NCBI RefSeq assembly: GCF_964030895.1 | Contig: NZ_OZ034986.1 | Coordinates: 620,001-684,000 of the forward strand | From: Spiroplasma endosymbiont of Nebria brevicollis | GTDB taxonomy: Bacteria; Bacillota_I; Bacilli_A; Mycoplasmatales; VBWQ01 | Direction of reading: 5' to 3' | Length of the DNA stretch: 64,000 nt | Shown: piece by piece, positions 10,210 through 20,730 of the stretch | Layout: each line of letters starts with the position of its first letter | How positions within the stretch are numbered: position 1 is the stretch's first letter | Notes under the pieces: generated by a model | What the model saw: only the letters and a program-made list of their open reading frames with translations | What the model was told of the DNA's origin: nothing | Database searches by the model: none | Made by a program: the position numbers and the translations under genes

Positions 10210-12337
10210 ATGAATTTGAAAATAAACAATGACTTATTAAAATCTTCACATATTGTTTTCGATGATAAGGTTAAAACACAAAAATCAGCATTAAAAAAAA
10301 TTGCTGATTTAGCGTTATCATTAGACTACATCACAAACAGTGAAGAATTAATACAAGCATTTCTTGCTCGTGAACAAGAATCAACAACTGGGTTTGAAGA
10401 TGGAATTGCCATTCCGCATGCACGAATAAAATCAATTAAAACTCCGGCAATCTTAATATTACGCACTAATAATGGCGTTGATTGAAAAGCAATTGATGGC
10501 TAATTAATAACAAACATTATTATTGCTTTAATTATTCCAGAGGCACAAGCAGGTTCTTTACATTTAGATGTACTAAGTGCCCTTGCTACTAAACTAGCCA
10601 ATGACCAATTCCGTCACAAACTTAAAACAGCAACCAATGCTGAAGAACTTATTACAATTATTAATGACATTACTACTAACAACGAAAATACCACTTTATT
10701 AAAAATACCAACCAAAAAAATTGTTGGAGTTTCGTCTTGTACAACTGGAGTAGTCCATACTTATATGTGCAAAGAACTTTTAGAAAACGCAGGAAAAGAA
10801 CTAGGCTATCAAGTACATATCGAGTGTCAAGGCCAAAAAGGGCCTGAATTTGTACTTTCAGAACAAGAAATCAATGAAGCTGATGTTGTTATCTTAGCAA
10901 CCGATGTTGCTATTGAACTAGATCGCTTTGTTGGTAAAAAAACTTACTCTTGTGGCACAAGACCAGTTGTTAAAAGTGCTAAACAAACAATTGCTGATGC
11001 TTTAGCAAAAGGTCAAACATATGGAGTTGCTAATGCTACTGATAGTGGTGACTTTATCTTAAATGCGTCTAAAGGAAAACCAGCAATCTTAAAACATTTA
11101 CTAAGTGGAGTATCATTTATTATTCCCTTTGTTGTGTTTGCCGGATTAATTTTTGCGATTGTTAGCGGGATTGCGAAAGGCACTTATGGTAATAACTTTG
11201 CTTTCCAGAATAGTTGAGAAAACCAAATTGCTTGAATTATTAAAGCCCAAACAGATGGTTCAATTGCATTAAGTGTCCATCCAACAACCTTTATGCATGT
11301 ATTAATGATTATTAATAATATAGCAGGGATTGGTTTTACGTTAATGATTCCGATTATGGGAGCATACATTGCTTATTCAATTGCGGGAAGACCAGGCATT
11401 GCACCAGCCATGATTGTGACATTCTTACTAGTAAGTCCAACTACTGGTATGTGGTGAGATTTCAATGGCGCATTAAATCTTACTGATAGTAAACCGATTG
11501 ATGCTCATCATGCATTCCAAGGTAATGCCAATGTATCATGAACGCTATTTGGAGCATTATATGGAGGATTATTATCTGGTTATCTAGTTAGATTTGTTAA
11601 CTCATGAAAAGTACCAAAATGATTATTACCAATTATGCCAATTATTATTATTCCTGTCTTCTGTACAGCTATTATTGCTATTCCGACTGCTTTCTTATCA
11701 GCAGCACCATTCGGATATGTAATGGGAGCATTAGACTATGGATTAAGTTGAATGGGAATCCATCCAAGCATTGGTTTCTTAGTAGGATTATTTTAGGAGC
11801 CATGGTTGGATTTGATATGGGGGGCCAATTAATGGGAGAAAACCCTGTCGCTGCAGCTATTCCAATTGCACCACTAGGTTGTGCTTTAACTTCAACCGTA
11901 TTTGGTCGTAAATTATTTAGTAAACAAGAAACAATCATTGGGGTGAAATGCTTGATTACTAGGCTTTATGGGAATCTCTGAATCTGTTATTCCATTTGCA
12001 GCGAGAGATACTTGAAGAACTATTGTTGCTAACGTAGTGGAAAGCGCTATTGCAAGGGGCATTAGCATTTATCTTTGGAGTTGTTGGTCATGTTGGGGTC
12101 TGAGGTTCATTTATTATTGCCTTATTTGGTGGTGTAACTGATACTGTTGGTAGTTACATTGGAATTTTATGATACATCATTGCCATTGTTGTAGGGATGG
12201 TTGCTCAATCAATTATTTACACATCATTACTATTACAAAAACAAGGTCTATATAAAACTTCAATGATTAAAATTTTGAATAAGGTTGGAATTAAAACCAA
12301 ACCACCAACTAAAGTTTCTAAAGAAAAAGATGTTTAA
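10210..12337 (+). pseudogene. fruA: PTS fructose permease IIABC, degraded
   Basis: The pieces are those of a fructose-family permease. The EIIA domain has the phospho-His in IAIPHARI. EIIB has SSCTTGVVHTYM with its phospho-Cys. EIIC has many membrane segments, including ILKHLLSGVSFIIPFVVFAG. The gene is broken four times: an in-frame TAA at 10501, and frameshifts near 11794, 11945 and 12052, after each of which family-like sequence resumes in another frame. The start at 10210 has AGGAAAGG. No fruK or regulator lies beside it, so fructose import by this copy is probably lost. Confidence 0.88.
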
Positions 12338-12342
12338 AAATT

Positions 12343-12671
12343 ATGAACAATAATGAAAAAACTTGATGATTTGAAAACCAATATGGTAAAACGTATATTA
12401 CTATTAATGACCAACAAATTACTATGAATCATAAAGGTTTAACAACATTTAGTTTGAAAAAAAGCGTGATAATATTATTCTTGTTAGTAATATTAAAACC
12501 GTAATTCTTAAATTACCAACGTTTTGACAATGTGGATATCTCTGTGTAGTTTTAAAAAATGAGCCGCTTGTAACAAATGCTGAAGAAATCTTATTAAAAG
12601 ATACTTGTATTGCTTTAAAGCGTAAATCAGAATTACCAGAAGCAACCATTATTAAAAACCATTATTGATAA
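12343..12671 (+). pseudogene. small PH-domain-like protein, frameshifted
   Basis: Starting 5 bases after fruA, the product would have about 108 residues. Its first 40 codons (rich in Trp read from TGA) run into an A7 tract near 12460 where the frame shifts; the second frame continues to the TAA at 12671. Alternating strands and TITMNHKGLTTF-like sequence resemble small bacterial PH-like domains, but this is a weak guess. Position and orientation suggest it was part of the fru transcript. Confidence 0.45.
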
Positions 12672-12688
12672 GTTAATTATTTAAATTT

Positions 12689-12724
12689 AAAGCATCATTA
12701 CTTTTATAGTAATGATGCTTTTAT
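12689..12724. terminator. bidirectional terminator
   Basis: AAAGCATCATTAC / GTAATGATGCTTT with a 7-base loop, flanked by A's and T's, between the convergent fru region and the peroxiredoxin gene. Confidence 0.8.
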
Positions 12725-12752
12725 ATACCTGAATTAGAAAAGGAAAAAAATA

Positions 12753-13211
12753 TTATTTCTTATCTTTAATGTATTCTAAAACTGCTTTAATATGTTCTGT
12801 TGGTTTAACATTTAGAAACTCTTTTATAATTTCTAAATCATTATTAACAATAAAAGTAGAACGACTAATTGCTAAAAAGGTATTATTAAACATTTTTTTA
12901 TTTTTTAAAACTTTAAAGTGATTACATAATGCACTATCTGTATCGCTAACTAATGGAAAAGGTATGTCATATTTACAACTAAAATCATTTTGCTTTTTAA
13001 CTTTATCACGAGAAATACCAATAAGTTGGTATCCTAAATCAACAAAAGTTTGATAGTATTCACTATATTTTACTGCTTCTAAAGTACAACCAGGAGTTAA
13101 TGCTTTGGGATAAAAAAAGATAACATATCCTTTTTCTTTTTTATAATCATTAAAGGTTTTGATTGTTCCATCATTAATATGCAATGGCAAACTTGTTAAC
13201 AATTGATTCAT
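12753..13211 (-). CDS. bcp: peroxiredoxin, Bcp/PrxQ type
   Basis: The 152-aa thiol peroxidase reduces hydroperoxides. It has the FFYPKALTPGCT loop with the peroxidatic Cys at about residue 42. The second Cys found five residues later in many Bcp proteins is absent (TLEAVKYSE), so a 1-Cys mechanism or a distant resolving Cys is likely. LIGISRDK and FPLVSD are family-like. The ATG at 13211 has GAGGAAA upstream. It is monocistronic. Confidence 0.85.
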   Translation of the reverse strand: MNQLLTSLPLHINDGTIKTFNDYKKEKGYVIFFYPKALTPGCTLEAVKYSEYYQTFVDLGYQLIGISRDKVKKQNDFSCKYDIPFPLVSDTDSALCNHFKVLKNKKMFNNTFLAISRSTFIVNNDLEIIKEFLNVKPTEHIKAVLEYIKDKK

Positions 13212-13479
13212 AGTTATTTTCCTCGTTTCATGTAAGATGTTAGTAATTACTGTAATAATAACACAACTTTTATTATAATGATATTATCCTTTTTTGATAT
13301 ATTTTTACCACTTTTAGCAAGTATTTAACTAATAGAATTTTAAACATTGATTTTTTTTACGATTATTGCATTTAAAATAAAATTAATTTAAATAAGAATG
13401 AAATCAATTTTTAAACATACAAGGGAATTGCTTCATTAGACTTCTTTTTAATTTTGGCTAGTATTTGTTGGGGTGCACT

Positions 13480-13836
13480 TTAAATCACAAATATTTTACT
13501 AGCACCTTTCACGTTTTTACTATTTGCAGGATTTTCGAAATTATTAATATCACTAGCATTAAAATTAGAACTATCATCTTTCAAATATATTTTTTTACTA
13601 AGACAATTCAAACCTAATCCTGGTAATACACCTACAGTTGCAATAGTACAACCACTAATCATAAGAGCATTTTTCATTGATTGAATGTTCTCTTTTTCAG
13701 GTTTATAGTATCAATCAATATTAGCATATAAAAGGAAACCTCCTAGAGTACCTACTAATCATGCTGCTGTAACAACAACTGTTAATTTTAAAATCAAAGA
13801 ACAATTTCAAAAACTGTTTTGCATTTCTAATGACAT
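13480..13836 (-). CDS. two-helix membrane protein, possibly truncated
   Basis: A 118-aa protein has membrane segments at about residues 13-38 and 62-82 and a polar C terminus. The ATG at 13836 follows AAAGGAG. Three Trp codons are TGA. The stop at 13480 is followed in the same frame by 22 open codons (to 13411) of ordinary protein-like composition (SAPQQILAKIKKK), so the stop may be a recent nonsense change. Function unknown. Confidence 0.55.
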
Positions 13837-14043
13837 ATTTTATCAGTCTCCTTTAAATTATTAATCTAGATTATACATACTGTTAATAGAAATTACAAAC
13901 TTTTTTATTAGACTGATAGAATAATTATTTTTACAGATAAGAGAGTTAAATAAGTATTTCTTGCAATCTATTACTTGTTTATGAGTTAAATTGGGGCGCA
14001 TATATGTTTAAGGGAATAAAAATAGATAGTTATTAATATATTC
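13837..14043. other. intergenic, nothing assigned
   Basis: AT-rich DNA with no convincing gene. It may hold decayed remnants of the cassette to its right; AATTGGGGCGCA near 13990 resembles TTGGGGTGCA near 13470. Confidence 0.3.
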
Positions 14044-14112
14044 CTATCCGTAAACAACTTTATTCAGTCTGTGTGATTGCTTTAATGATTTAGGAATTAG
14101 GTTATTATCCAT
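14044..14112 (-). pseudogene. 22-codon remnant behind a good ribosome site
   Basis: AAAAGGAG stands 9 bases before the ATG at 14112, and the frame MDNNLIPKSLKQSH... ends at TAG after 22 codons. The ribosome site is too good for chance, so this is probably the 5' end of a broken gene that followed the pseudogene upstream. Confidence 0.35.
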
Positions 14113-14591
14113 GGGTTAGTTGCTCCTTTTTAATTTGCTTTTCTAGTTTTTCAACTTTCGTTTTTAAGGTTTTGATTTTAAGATCATAGTTATCTAAGAG
14201 TTTAAGAATGTTATTGGTTTTAATTATTAAGTTTTAGTTATTTTCTTTTAACTCATTAATGGTTAAATAGGGGTTTGGTTGTAAGGTTAAGGTACTGAAT
14301 TTAGTAATTAATTTTTGTTGCTCTTTATTAGTTAAGTTAATAATTTTTTGAATATTGTTATTCCTTCATTTACCAACTAATTTCATGGTTGGCACTTTCA
14401 TTATGCCTTTATTGTAAAAATAGGTATTAACACCGTTAATTTTAATAATTAACGGAATTTCATTACTTTCATTTTTCAATGATGTTCCAAATCATACTAA
14501 TGATTCTTGTCCTAAAAAATCTAAAAAAAATAGCAGGTCTGCCAAATTCATGATCTAACTTGGGATTTCTTAACAATTTATAGATACTCAT
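14105..14591 (-). pseudogene. broken gene of unknown family with C-terminal coiled coil
   Basis: From the ATG at 14591 the frame gives MSIYKLLRNPKLDHEFGRP, then shifts near 14520. The next frame continues through GKWRNNNIQKIINLT and a TAA near 14235 to a Lys/Glu/Leu coiled coil ending at 14105. At least one frameshift and one nonsense codon are needed to join the parts. The style recalls plasmid or phage genes of spiroplasmas, but the family was not recognised. Confidence 0.5.
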
Positions 14592-14765
14592 TTTTTTGAA
14601 ATTTAATTATTTTATTCTTCCTTTCATAAATAATGGTTTAATAATAATTAATAAAAAATAATCAGGTTTCCTACTTGCAATTTAAAATAAATATGTAATA
14701 ATATTTATGTTATAGGTTAATGTAAGTTAACCGGTGGTGGGTAACAAAATCTCACATCGATTATG
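14592..14765. other. gene-free stretch ahead of a strong terminator
   Basis: No coding potential is seen. The segment from about 14705 to the terminator at 14766 contains GTTAATGTAAGTTAAC and GGTGGTGGGTAAC and may be a short untranslated RNA or the trailer of a lost gene. Confidence 0.3.
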
Positions 14766-14790
14766 GAGAACCGTTAGGTTCTCTTTTTTC
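14766..14790 (+). terminator. strong intrinsic terminator
   Basis: GAGAACC-GTTA-GGTTCTC followed by six T's. There is no intact gene upstream on this strand. Confidence 0.8.
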
Positions 14791-14825
14791 TTATCTTAAT
14801 TCATAATTCGTTTTAAAAATAAAAA

Positions 14826-14862
14826 AACGCAAAAAGATGTGAAACATACTTTGCGCTTACGA
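14826..14862 (-). terminator. terminator after helicase remnant
   Basis: On the minus strand CGCAAA...ATGT and ACAT...TTTGCG pair around a small loop and are followed by a run of seven T's. Confidence 0.65.
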
Positions 14863-14909
14863 TAGTTATATACTATCAAATTATAGCATTTTTAAAATTA
14901 TTTTTTTTA

Positions 14910-15137
14910 CTAATGTGTCTCAATCATTTTTAAATATTCTTCTGAGTTATGAAGATGAACATTATCATAAATAATCTTTAATAATGGTTGTTTTTCAGCG
15001 AATAAATGATTACCAATTGTAATAAATGTTGTTTGTGTTCTTGATACAGCTACATTTAAATCATTAACTTGTGAACATAATCATCTAATTGAAGATAAAG
15101 TTTTAATGCCTACTCCCCTAATGACCCACAATTTAGA
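14910..15137 (-). pseudogene. C-terminal scrap of a superfamily I DNA helicase
   Basis: About 75 codons contain DLNVAVSRTQTTFITIGN, the motif VI region of UvrD/AAA_12-type helicases, followed by a typical short tail ending at TAG 14910. The frame is open only to about 15137, where stops appear, and there is no start. The rest of the gene has been lost next to the SNF2 gene. Confidence 0.65.
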
Positions 15138-15279
15138 TTAAGATCACAATAATAATATCTCATTTTGGAACACAGGAATTAATTTAAAAATATCTAGTTT
15201 TCCTATATTTTAAAAATATACTTTTAGGTATAATATATAATAAACTTTTAACTAAATTGAAGGAGCAAAAAGAAATAAA

Positions 15280-18200
15280 ATGTCAAGTTTTAATATTGAA
15301 TTTATTAAACAAATAGCGCCAAGTACAATATTTTTTCGTGGTCAAAACATATATAGAAACAATTATTTAACATTACTTAAAAAAGAAATAGTTAATATTA
15401 GCGATGAAAAAAAGCAATTGATTTTTATTTTTTCCTGTTTAGCTTCACAAAGTAATGAAGAGTATAAAGTTGGAATTAGTTTTTTATATTTTAATAATAA
15501 AGTTGAATTAGAAAAAGTAACGTGCAATTGCATGTATGTTTTAACTAATAGAGCTGACTGTAAACATATTATTGGTGCTTTACTTTATTGTTTTTATAAA
15601 TCAAATGGAGATATTTTACAATGAAGTGGCTTTCTTCAACTAACTACTAATTTACTTAATTTTTTTAAAATGCAACAATCGCTTAAAATTGCAGCAACAG
15701 ATACCATTGATTGTAAAATTACATGTGAAATTATTAATGAAAACAAATCTACATTAAAATTTAGTGTCGGAATTAAAAACTTCAAAGAAGTAAAAGATAT
15801 TAATGAATTTTTGGAATTATTAATGAAAGAAAAACCTACATTTGTGCAAGAAAGACGTTTTGCCAATCTTTATGGTATTTCTTTAATTCCTGAATCGCAA
15901 CGATACAGTAACAAATTTTTAAGATTATTAAAATTTTTAAAAGAAGAAACAGAGTTGTTTAATCATGCCCAAATAACTCACTTTAACTATGTTTATCATA
16001 AAAATAGAAGTAATTGTTTTAATATGTTAGCGTTACAAACGGAACGTTTTTTTAAACTTATGGAAAATGAAAGAATTGATTTAGTAATAAACGATACTTT
16101 ATATGCTAATGTTCCCATCACTGAAAAACACTACCAAGTTAATTTAAGTGTTAAACTCCAAGATAATAAAATTCTAATTAAAAATGAAAAGACTAATCCT
16201 TTATTTTTAACAAATCAACTACAAGCCATTTTTAATAACGATAAAATTTCATTTTTACAAGATAAATATCGTAATAGTAGTGGATTTATTTTACAAACCA
16301 TGAGTTTCCAAAATAAAAATGAAATTTTATTTGATGAAAAAGGTAGTCAAGAAGCATTTCAATATATTATTCCTGTTTTAAAACAAGAAACAGATGTTGT
16401 TACTATGGATGAACAATTACCAGAATATGTTGAAAACAATTTAGTAATTGAAAGTTTCTTTGATTTTGATGGAAAATCAGTAATCTTAAAACCAATTTTT
16501 AATTACAATAGTGTCTTGTTTGATATAGATAATAATCGTAATCACCCGACAAAACTCGTAATCCGTGATTATGATAAAGAAAAAAACTACTATAGTTTTA
16601 TCAAGTTACTACCATTTGTTAAACAAAATAATCAACTATTTTTAAGTGATATTAATGATATTATGAAATTACTAGACCAGTTTCTACCAATGTTAGAAAA
16701 ACATTCAACCATTTATTATACTGATAATTTTAAAAAAGTCCGTCTTATTGAATTTAAATTAGTTACTAGCGGTGTAAGGATAAACCCAGAAAACAGTTTG
16801 TTAGAATTTGATTTTGCCTTAGGGCAAATCCCTACTGCAGAATTACAAGCAATATTTAATGCCGTGAAGTCTACTAATAAATATCACCGATTAGAAGATG
16901 GTGCGATTATTGACTTGCAAAATAAAACGTTACAAAAATTTGCTAAATTGGTTGATAAGTTTGATGTCCCATTAAATGAAATGGCACCTGGTAAATTAAA
17001 ATTACCAAAATTTAATGCTTTCTTTTTAGAGCAACAACTAAAATCATTTAAAGGCGTGTCAGTTAAAAAGGACCAATTTTTTAAAGATTTTATTAAAAAA
17101 GTTAAAAATTTTGCACAAAACAAAATTGTCATTAATTCGAATCTTAATGCTACATTACGTGATTATCAAATCAAAGGTCATCAATGATTAAAAACTTTAG
17201 CTGGAATTGGGTTTGGTGGAATTCTAGCTGATGAAATGGGTCTTGGAAAAACATTACAAACTATTAGTTATATTGCTCAAGAATATGAAGATAATCCTAA
17301 CATGAAACCGATATTAATTATTGGTCCTGCTTCTATTATTTACAACTGAGAAAGTGAATTCAATAAGTTTGCTCCCCACATAAAAACTATTGTTATTGCT
17401 GGTGACAAAACAACAAGAAAAGTTATTTTATCTTCCTTTCAAAATTACCAAGTGTTAATTACTTCATATCCGTTATTACGACGCGATTTTACTGAATATG
17501 AATCTTTATCATTTTCTCATTGCTTTATTGATGAAGCCCAACACATTAAAAATCCGATTTCGTTAAATGCCAAAGCCGCTAAAGATATTAATGCTCCGAT
17601 TCGATTTGCCCTAACAGGAACACCAATTGAAAACAATTTAACAGAACTATGATCAATCTTTGATTTTGTGTTACCTGGTTTCTTATTATCACACCATAAA
17701 TTTAAAAAACAATATGAAACACCGATTGTTAAAAATGAAGATAAACTATTATTAAAAGAATTAAACAATAAAGTACAACCTTTTATTTTACGAAGATTAA
17801 AAAAAGATGTAACTTTAGAGTTGCCTGATAAAATTGAAAATAAAATTATTATTGAGATGACTGACCGTCAGAAAAAAATGTATAGTGCCTATGTGAGTGC
17901 TGCCAAAAAGGATTTAGATGCTACCATTGATACTAAAGGTTTTAATCAAAGCAAAATTAAAATTTTAGCTGTCTTAACAATGTTACGTCAAATTTGTTGT
18001 GACCCTAGTATTTTAAATGAAGGCTATGCTAATGAAAGTGCTAAAATTGATGCTTTAAAAGATATGTTATCAGAATTAATTGGCTTAGGTCATAAGATTT
18101 TAATTTTCTCGCAATTTACTCGTGTTTTAAAAAATATTGCTCCCATTTGTGAAAAATTAAATATTAATTTTCTTTATTTAGATGGCAGTACTAAAACTCA

Positions 18201-18561
18201 ATCACGTTTAGCGATGGTGGAAGCATTTAATCATGATAAAAATATTAGTGTGTTTTTAATCTCTTTGAAAGCAGGAGGAGTTGGTCTTAATTTAACTAGT
18301 GCTGATGTTGTGATTCACTTTGATCCATGATGAAATCCATCAACAGAAAACCAAGCTACTGACCGTGCACACCGCATTGGACAAAAAAAAGTTGTCCAAG
18401 TCATCAAACTAATTACCAAAGGTACAATTGAAGAAAAAATCATTACCATTCAAGATAAAAAACGAGCAATGATTAATTCTGTAATTGATAGTTCTGATGA
18501 TGCACAACTAATTACTAACTTAAGTGAAACTGAACTAAAAAGTCTATTAGACCTAAATTAA
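15280..18561 (+). CDS. SWIM zinc finger / SNF2-family helicase
   Basis: A 1093-aa protein. A SWIM zinc finger lies at about residues 80-104 (CNC ... DCKH). A long middle region is followed by the SNF2 ATPase core: [11 protein letters not shown] (Walker A, near 650), FIDEAQH (DEAQ box, near 750), [17 protein letters not shown], then the C-terminal helicase lobe with [18 protein letters not shown] and the arginine finger region [10 protein letters not shown]. All motifs are intact. Such proteins remodel protein-DNA contacts or help repair and transcription; no specific role is known to me. The ATG has AAGGAG. TGA is Trp at several sites, including FDPWWNP. Confidence 0.92.
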
Positions 18562-18830
18562 TTTTTTATTATATCTTCAAATAGTACAAATTTTTCTTGA
18601 CTAAGTAAATTTTTAAATATAATTTGGATTTGATTAGTATTAATAGTTTTTACTAAGTCTTCTAATTGTAAAAATAAACTTCTTAAATCCAACATCACAT
18701 TTTCAATTTCAAATTTTAATTTTTGATCAATTTTCTTTTGTGATTTGGTTTTTTCCAAATTAAGATAATTAACCATAATTGTCATATTAAAATAGTCAAT
18801 TAAACTAATAACACCATCTTTTTTAAACAT
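18558..18830 (-). CDS. small helical protein of unknown function
   Basis: A 90-aa Leu/Lys/Glu/Gln-rich protein, mostly predicted helix, with [20 protein letters not shown] suggesting a coiled coil. It converges on the SNF2 gene with a 4-base overlap of the coding ends. The ATG at 18830 sits 9 bases after GGTGG; a GTG at 18836 is the alternative. No TGA codons. Not recognised. Confidence 0.5.
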   Translation of the reverse strand: MFKKDGVISLIDYFNMTIMVNYLNLEKTKSQKKIDQKLKFEIENVMLDLRSLFLQLEDLVKTINTNQIQIIFKNLLSQEKFVLFEDIIKN

Positions 18831-18839
18831 ATACACTAT

Positions 18840-19019
18840 CCACCAACCTTTGTTTACTTATAATCTTATGTTTTTCTAATTTGCATCTATATATAAACAC
18901 TATTTTATCATAACAAAGTTTAGTGACTAAGTCATTAAAAACTTATAATTTTGTCTTTCTTTTTAAATTATAGATGTTCAAAGTTACTGTAAAATAATAA
19001 ATTTTATTGTTCGATAATA
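18840..19019. other. intergenic, nothing seen
   Basis: AT-rich sequence between a minus-strand gene and the nusA promoter. No gene, RNA or clear repeat is visible. Confidence 0.4.
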
Positions 19020-19048
19020 TTGTTTTGTCAATAAGATTATTGTATAAT
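19020..19048 (+). promoter_or_regulatory. sigma-70 promoter of the nusA operon
   Basis: TTGTTT (-35, 19020-19025), a 17-base spacer and a consensus TATAAT (-10, 19043-19048). The likely start is near 19055, about 160 bases before nusA. Confidence 0.75.
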
Positions 19049-19071
19049 AATCTATGAATTAGAATTATAGC

Positions 19072-19104
19072 AAGACAGCTACAAGCTGTCTTTATTATTT
19101 TTAA
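19072..19104 (+). terminator. terminator hairpin inside the nusA leader
   Basis: AAGACAGCT / AGCTGTCTT, a 9-bp stem with a 3-base loop, is followed by TTTATTATTTTT. It lies between the promoter and nusA, so it is a candidate attenuator that could let NusA limit its own operon. Confidence 0.75.
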
Positions 19105-19214
19105 TGTAATATATTAATGTTCTTTATCAGGGTTAATATATGAACATTTTGAAATAACTCTATTTCAAACATTATAAAATCATAATTTATTTATTAAAAC
19201 TTAAGGAGAATAAA

Positions 19215-20396
19215 ATGAGCGAAAAAGAACGCAATGAGATTATTTTAGCAGCAATTTCTTTAATTGCTGAAGAAAAACAAATCAATGAAGAAGACATTAT
19301 CGAAGCTTTGAAGGAAGGGTTAATTAAGGCTTATGAACGTCAAAGTCAAAGTGATACGCTTGAAAATATCCGTGTTGAAATTGCTTTGCAAAAAGGTGAA
19401 ATTAAAATTTATCAAGATTTAAAAGTAGTAGCGAAGGTGGAAGATATTGATACTGAAATCGCTTTATCAACTGTTAAAAAGTTAAATCCAGATTTAACGA
19501 TTGGTGATACATATACCAAACTAATCCCCACTGATCAATTTTCGCGTTTATCAATTTTTCAAGCTATTCAAGTAGTTAAACAATCAATTCGGGAAGCTGA
19601 AAAAACATCAATTTATGATGAATTCATTGACAAAAAAGACCATATTTTAATTGGTACTGTTGAAAGCAGAGAAGAAACATACATGCTTATTAAAATTGGG
19701 CGTGCTTATGCCTTTTTACCACGTCAAAACCAAATTCCTAATGAAATTCCGCCCAAAGAGACACCAATTGTTAATACCGAACACATTAAGTTTTATGTTG
19801 AAGACATTATTAAAAATAAAAACTATGGTCAAATCTTAGCATCAAGAACTCATCCTAACTTCTTACGTTGTTTACTAGAATTAGAAGTACCAGAAATTGC
19901 TCAAGGCGTAATTGAAATAAAAGATGTTGCCCGTATTCCTGGTATTCGTGCTAAGGTTGCTATTTTAAGCCATGACCCTAGTATTGATGGAATCGGCGCT
20001 TGTATTGGTAAAAATGGAGAACGAACAAAACTAGTTACTACTGAGTTAAGTGGTGAAAAGATTGATATTATTGCTTGAAGCCCTGATATTAAAACTTATA
20101 TTATTAATGCTTTAACACCTGCTAAAGTTATTTCAATTACTATTGATGAACAAACAAAACAAGCTAATATCATCGTACCAACTGAACAGTTATCATTAGC
20201 CATTGGTAAAAATGGAATGGCAGCAAAACTAGCAGCTGGAGTTACTCACTGAAACATTAATATTTCTTCATTAGAACAAGCACAAGAAAGCGATATTAAA
20301 TTCACTTGAAATGGTAATATTAAAGAGAATGAATACGATCATTTTATCAAAGAACTAAAAAAGAAAACGCACTGAAATAATAAAATTCGCTATTAA
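19215..20396 (+). CDS. nusA: transcription factor NusA
   Basis: A 393-aa transcription elongation/termination factor that binds RNA polymerase and RNA. The N-terminal domain (to about 125), S1 domain (about 135-200, HILIGTVESRE) and two KH domains (GACIGKNGERTK and LSLAIGKNGMAAKLAA) are present; the acidic C-terminal repeats of some bacteria are absent, as usual in this group. The start is preceded by AAGGAG. Four TGA codons in the C-terminal third are Trp. It leads the nusA-rnpM-infB-rbfA operon; rimP is not directly upstream. Confidence 0.95.
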
Positions 20397-20412
20397 ATAA
20401 AAGGAGGAATTT

Positions 20413-20703
20413 ATGGAAAATCACCCATTAATCCAACGTAAAAAAATCCCGATGCGCAAATGTGTTATTACTAACACTATTTTACCAAAACGCGAACTAA
20501 TTAGAATTGTTGTTACCAAAGACGGTTCATTATTAATTGATAGTTCTGGTAAGCATGCTGGTCGTGGTGCTTACATCCAACCCAGGTTGGGTTTAATTCC
20601 CCAATTGCAAAAAAATCAAGGATTAGCTCGTGCACTAAAAACAAAAATTCCTAACGAATTTTATGATGCACTAATAAAAGAGATTCAAGAAAATTGAGAC
20701 TAA
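20413..20703 (+). CDS. rnpM: RNase P modulator RnpM (YlxR)
   Basis: A 96-aa YlxR-family protein with MRKCVITN and the signature GRGAYI. The family binds RNA and was named RnpM for its effect on RNase P. It follows nusA by 16 bases with AAGGAGG, and its place between nusA and infB is conserved in Firmicutes and mollicutes. The YlxQ (L7Ae-like) gene often found next is missing. The penultimate Trp is TGA. Confidence 0.9.
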
Positions 20704-20730
20704 TTTTCTCAAATGAAAGGCGAGATGCAC

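Noticed and set aside
10497-10510. Programmed readthrough of the fruA stop
   Set aside because: Further frameshifts downstream make simple decay the better explanation.
14730-14790. T-box-like GGTGGT before a terminator
   Set aside because: The sequence lacks the conserved T-box core and specifier loop and precedes no amino-acid gene.
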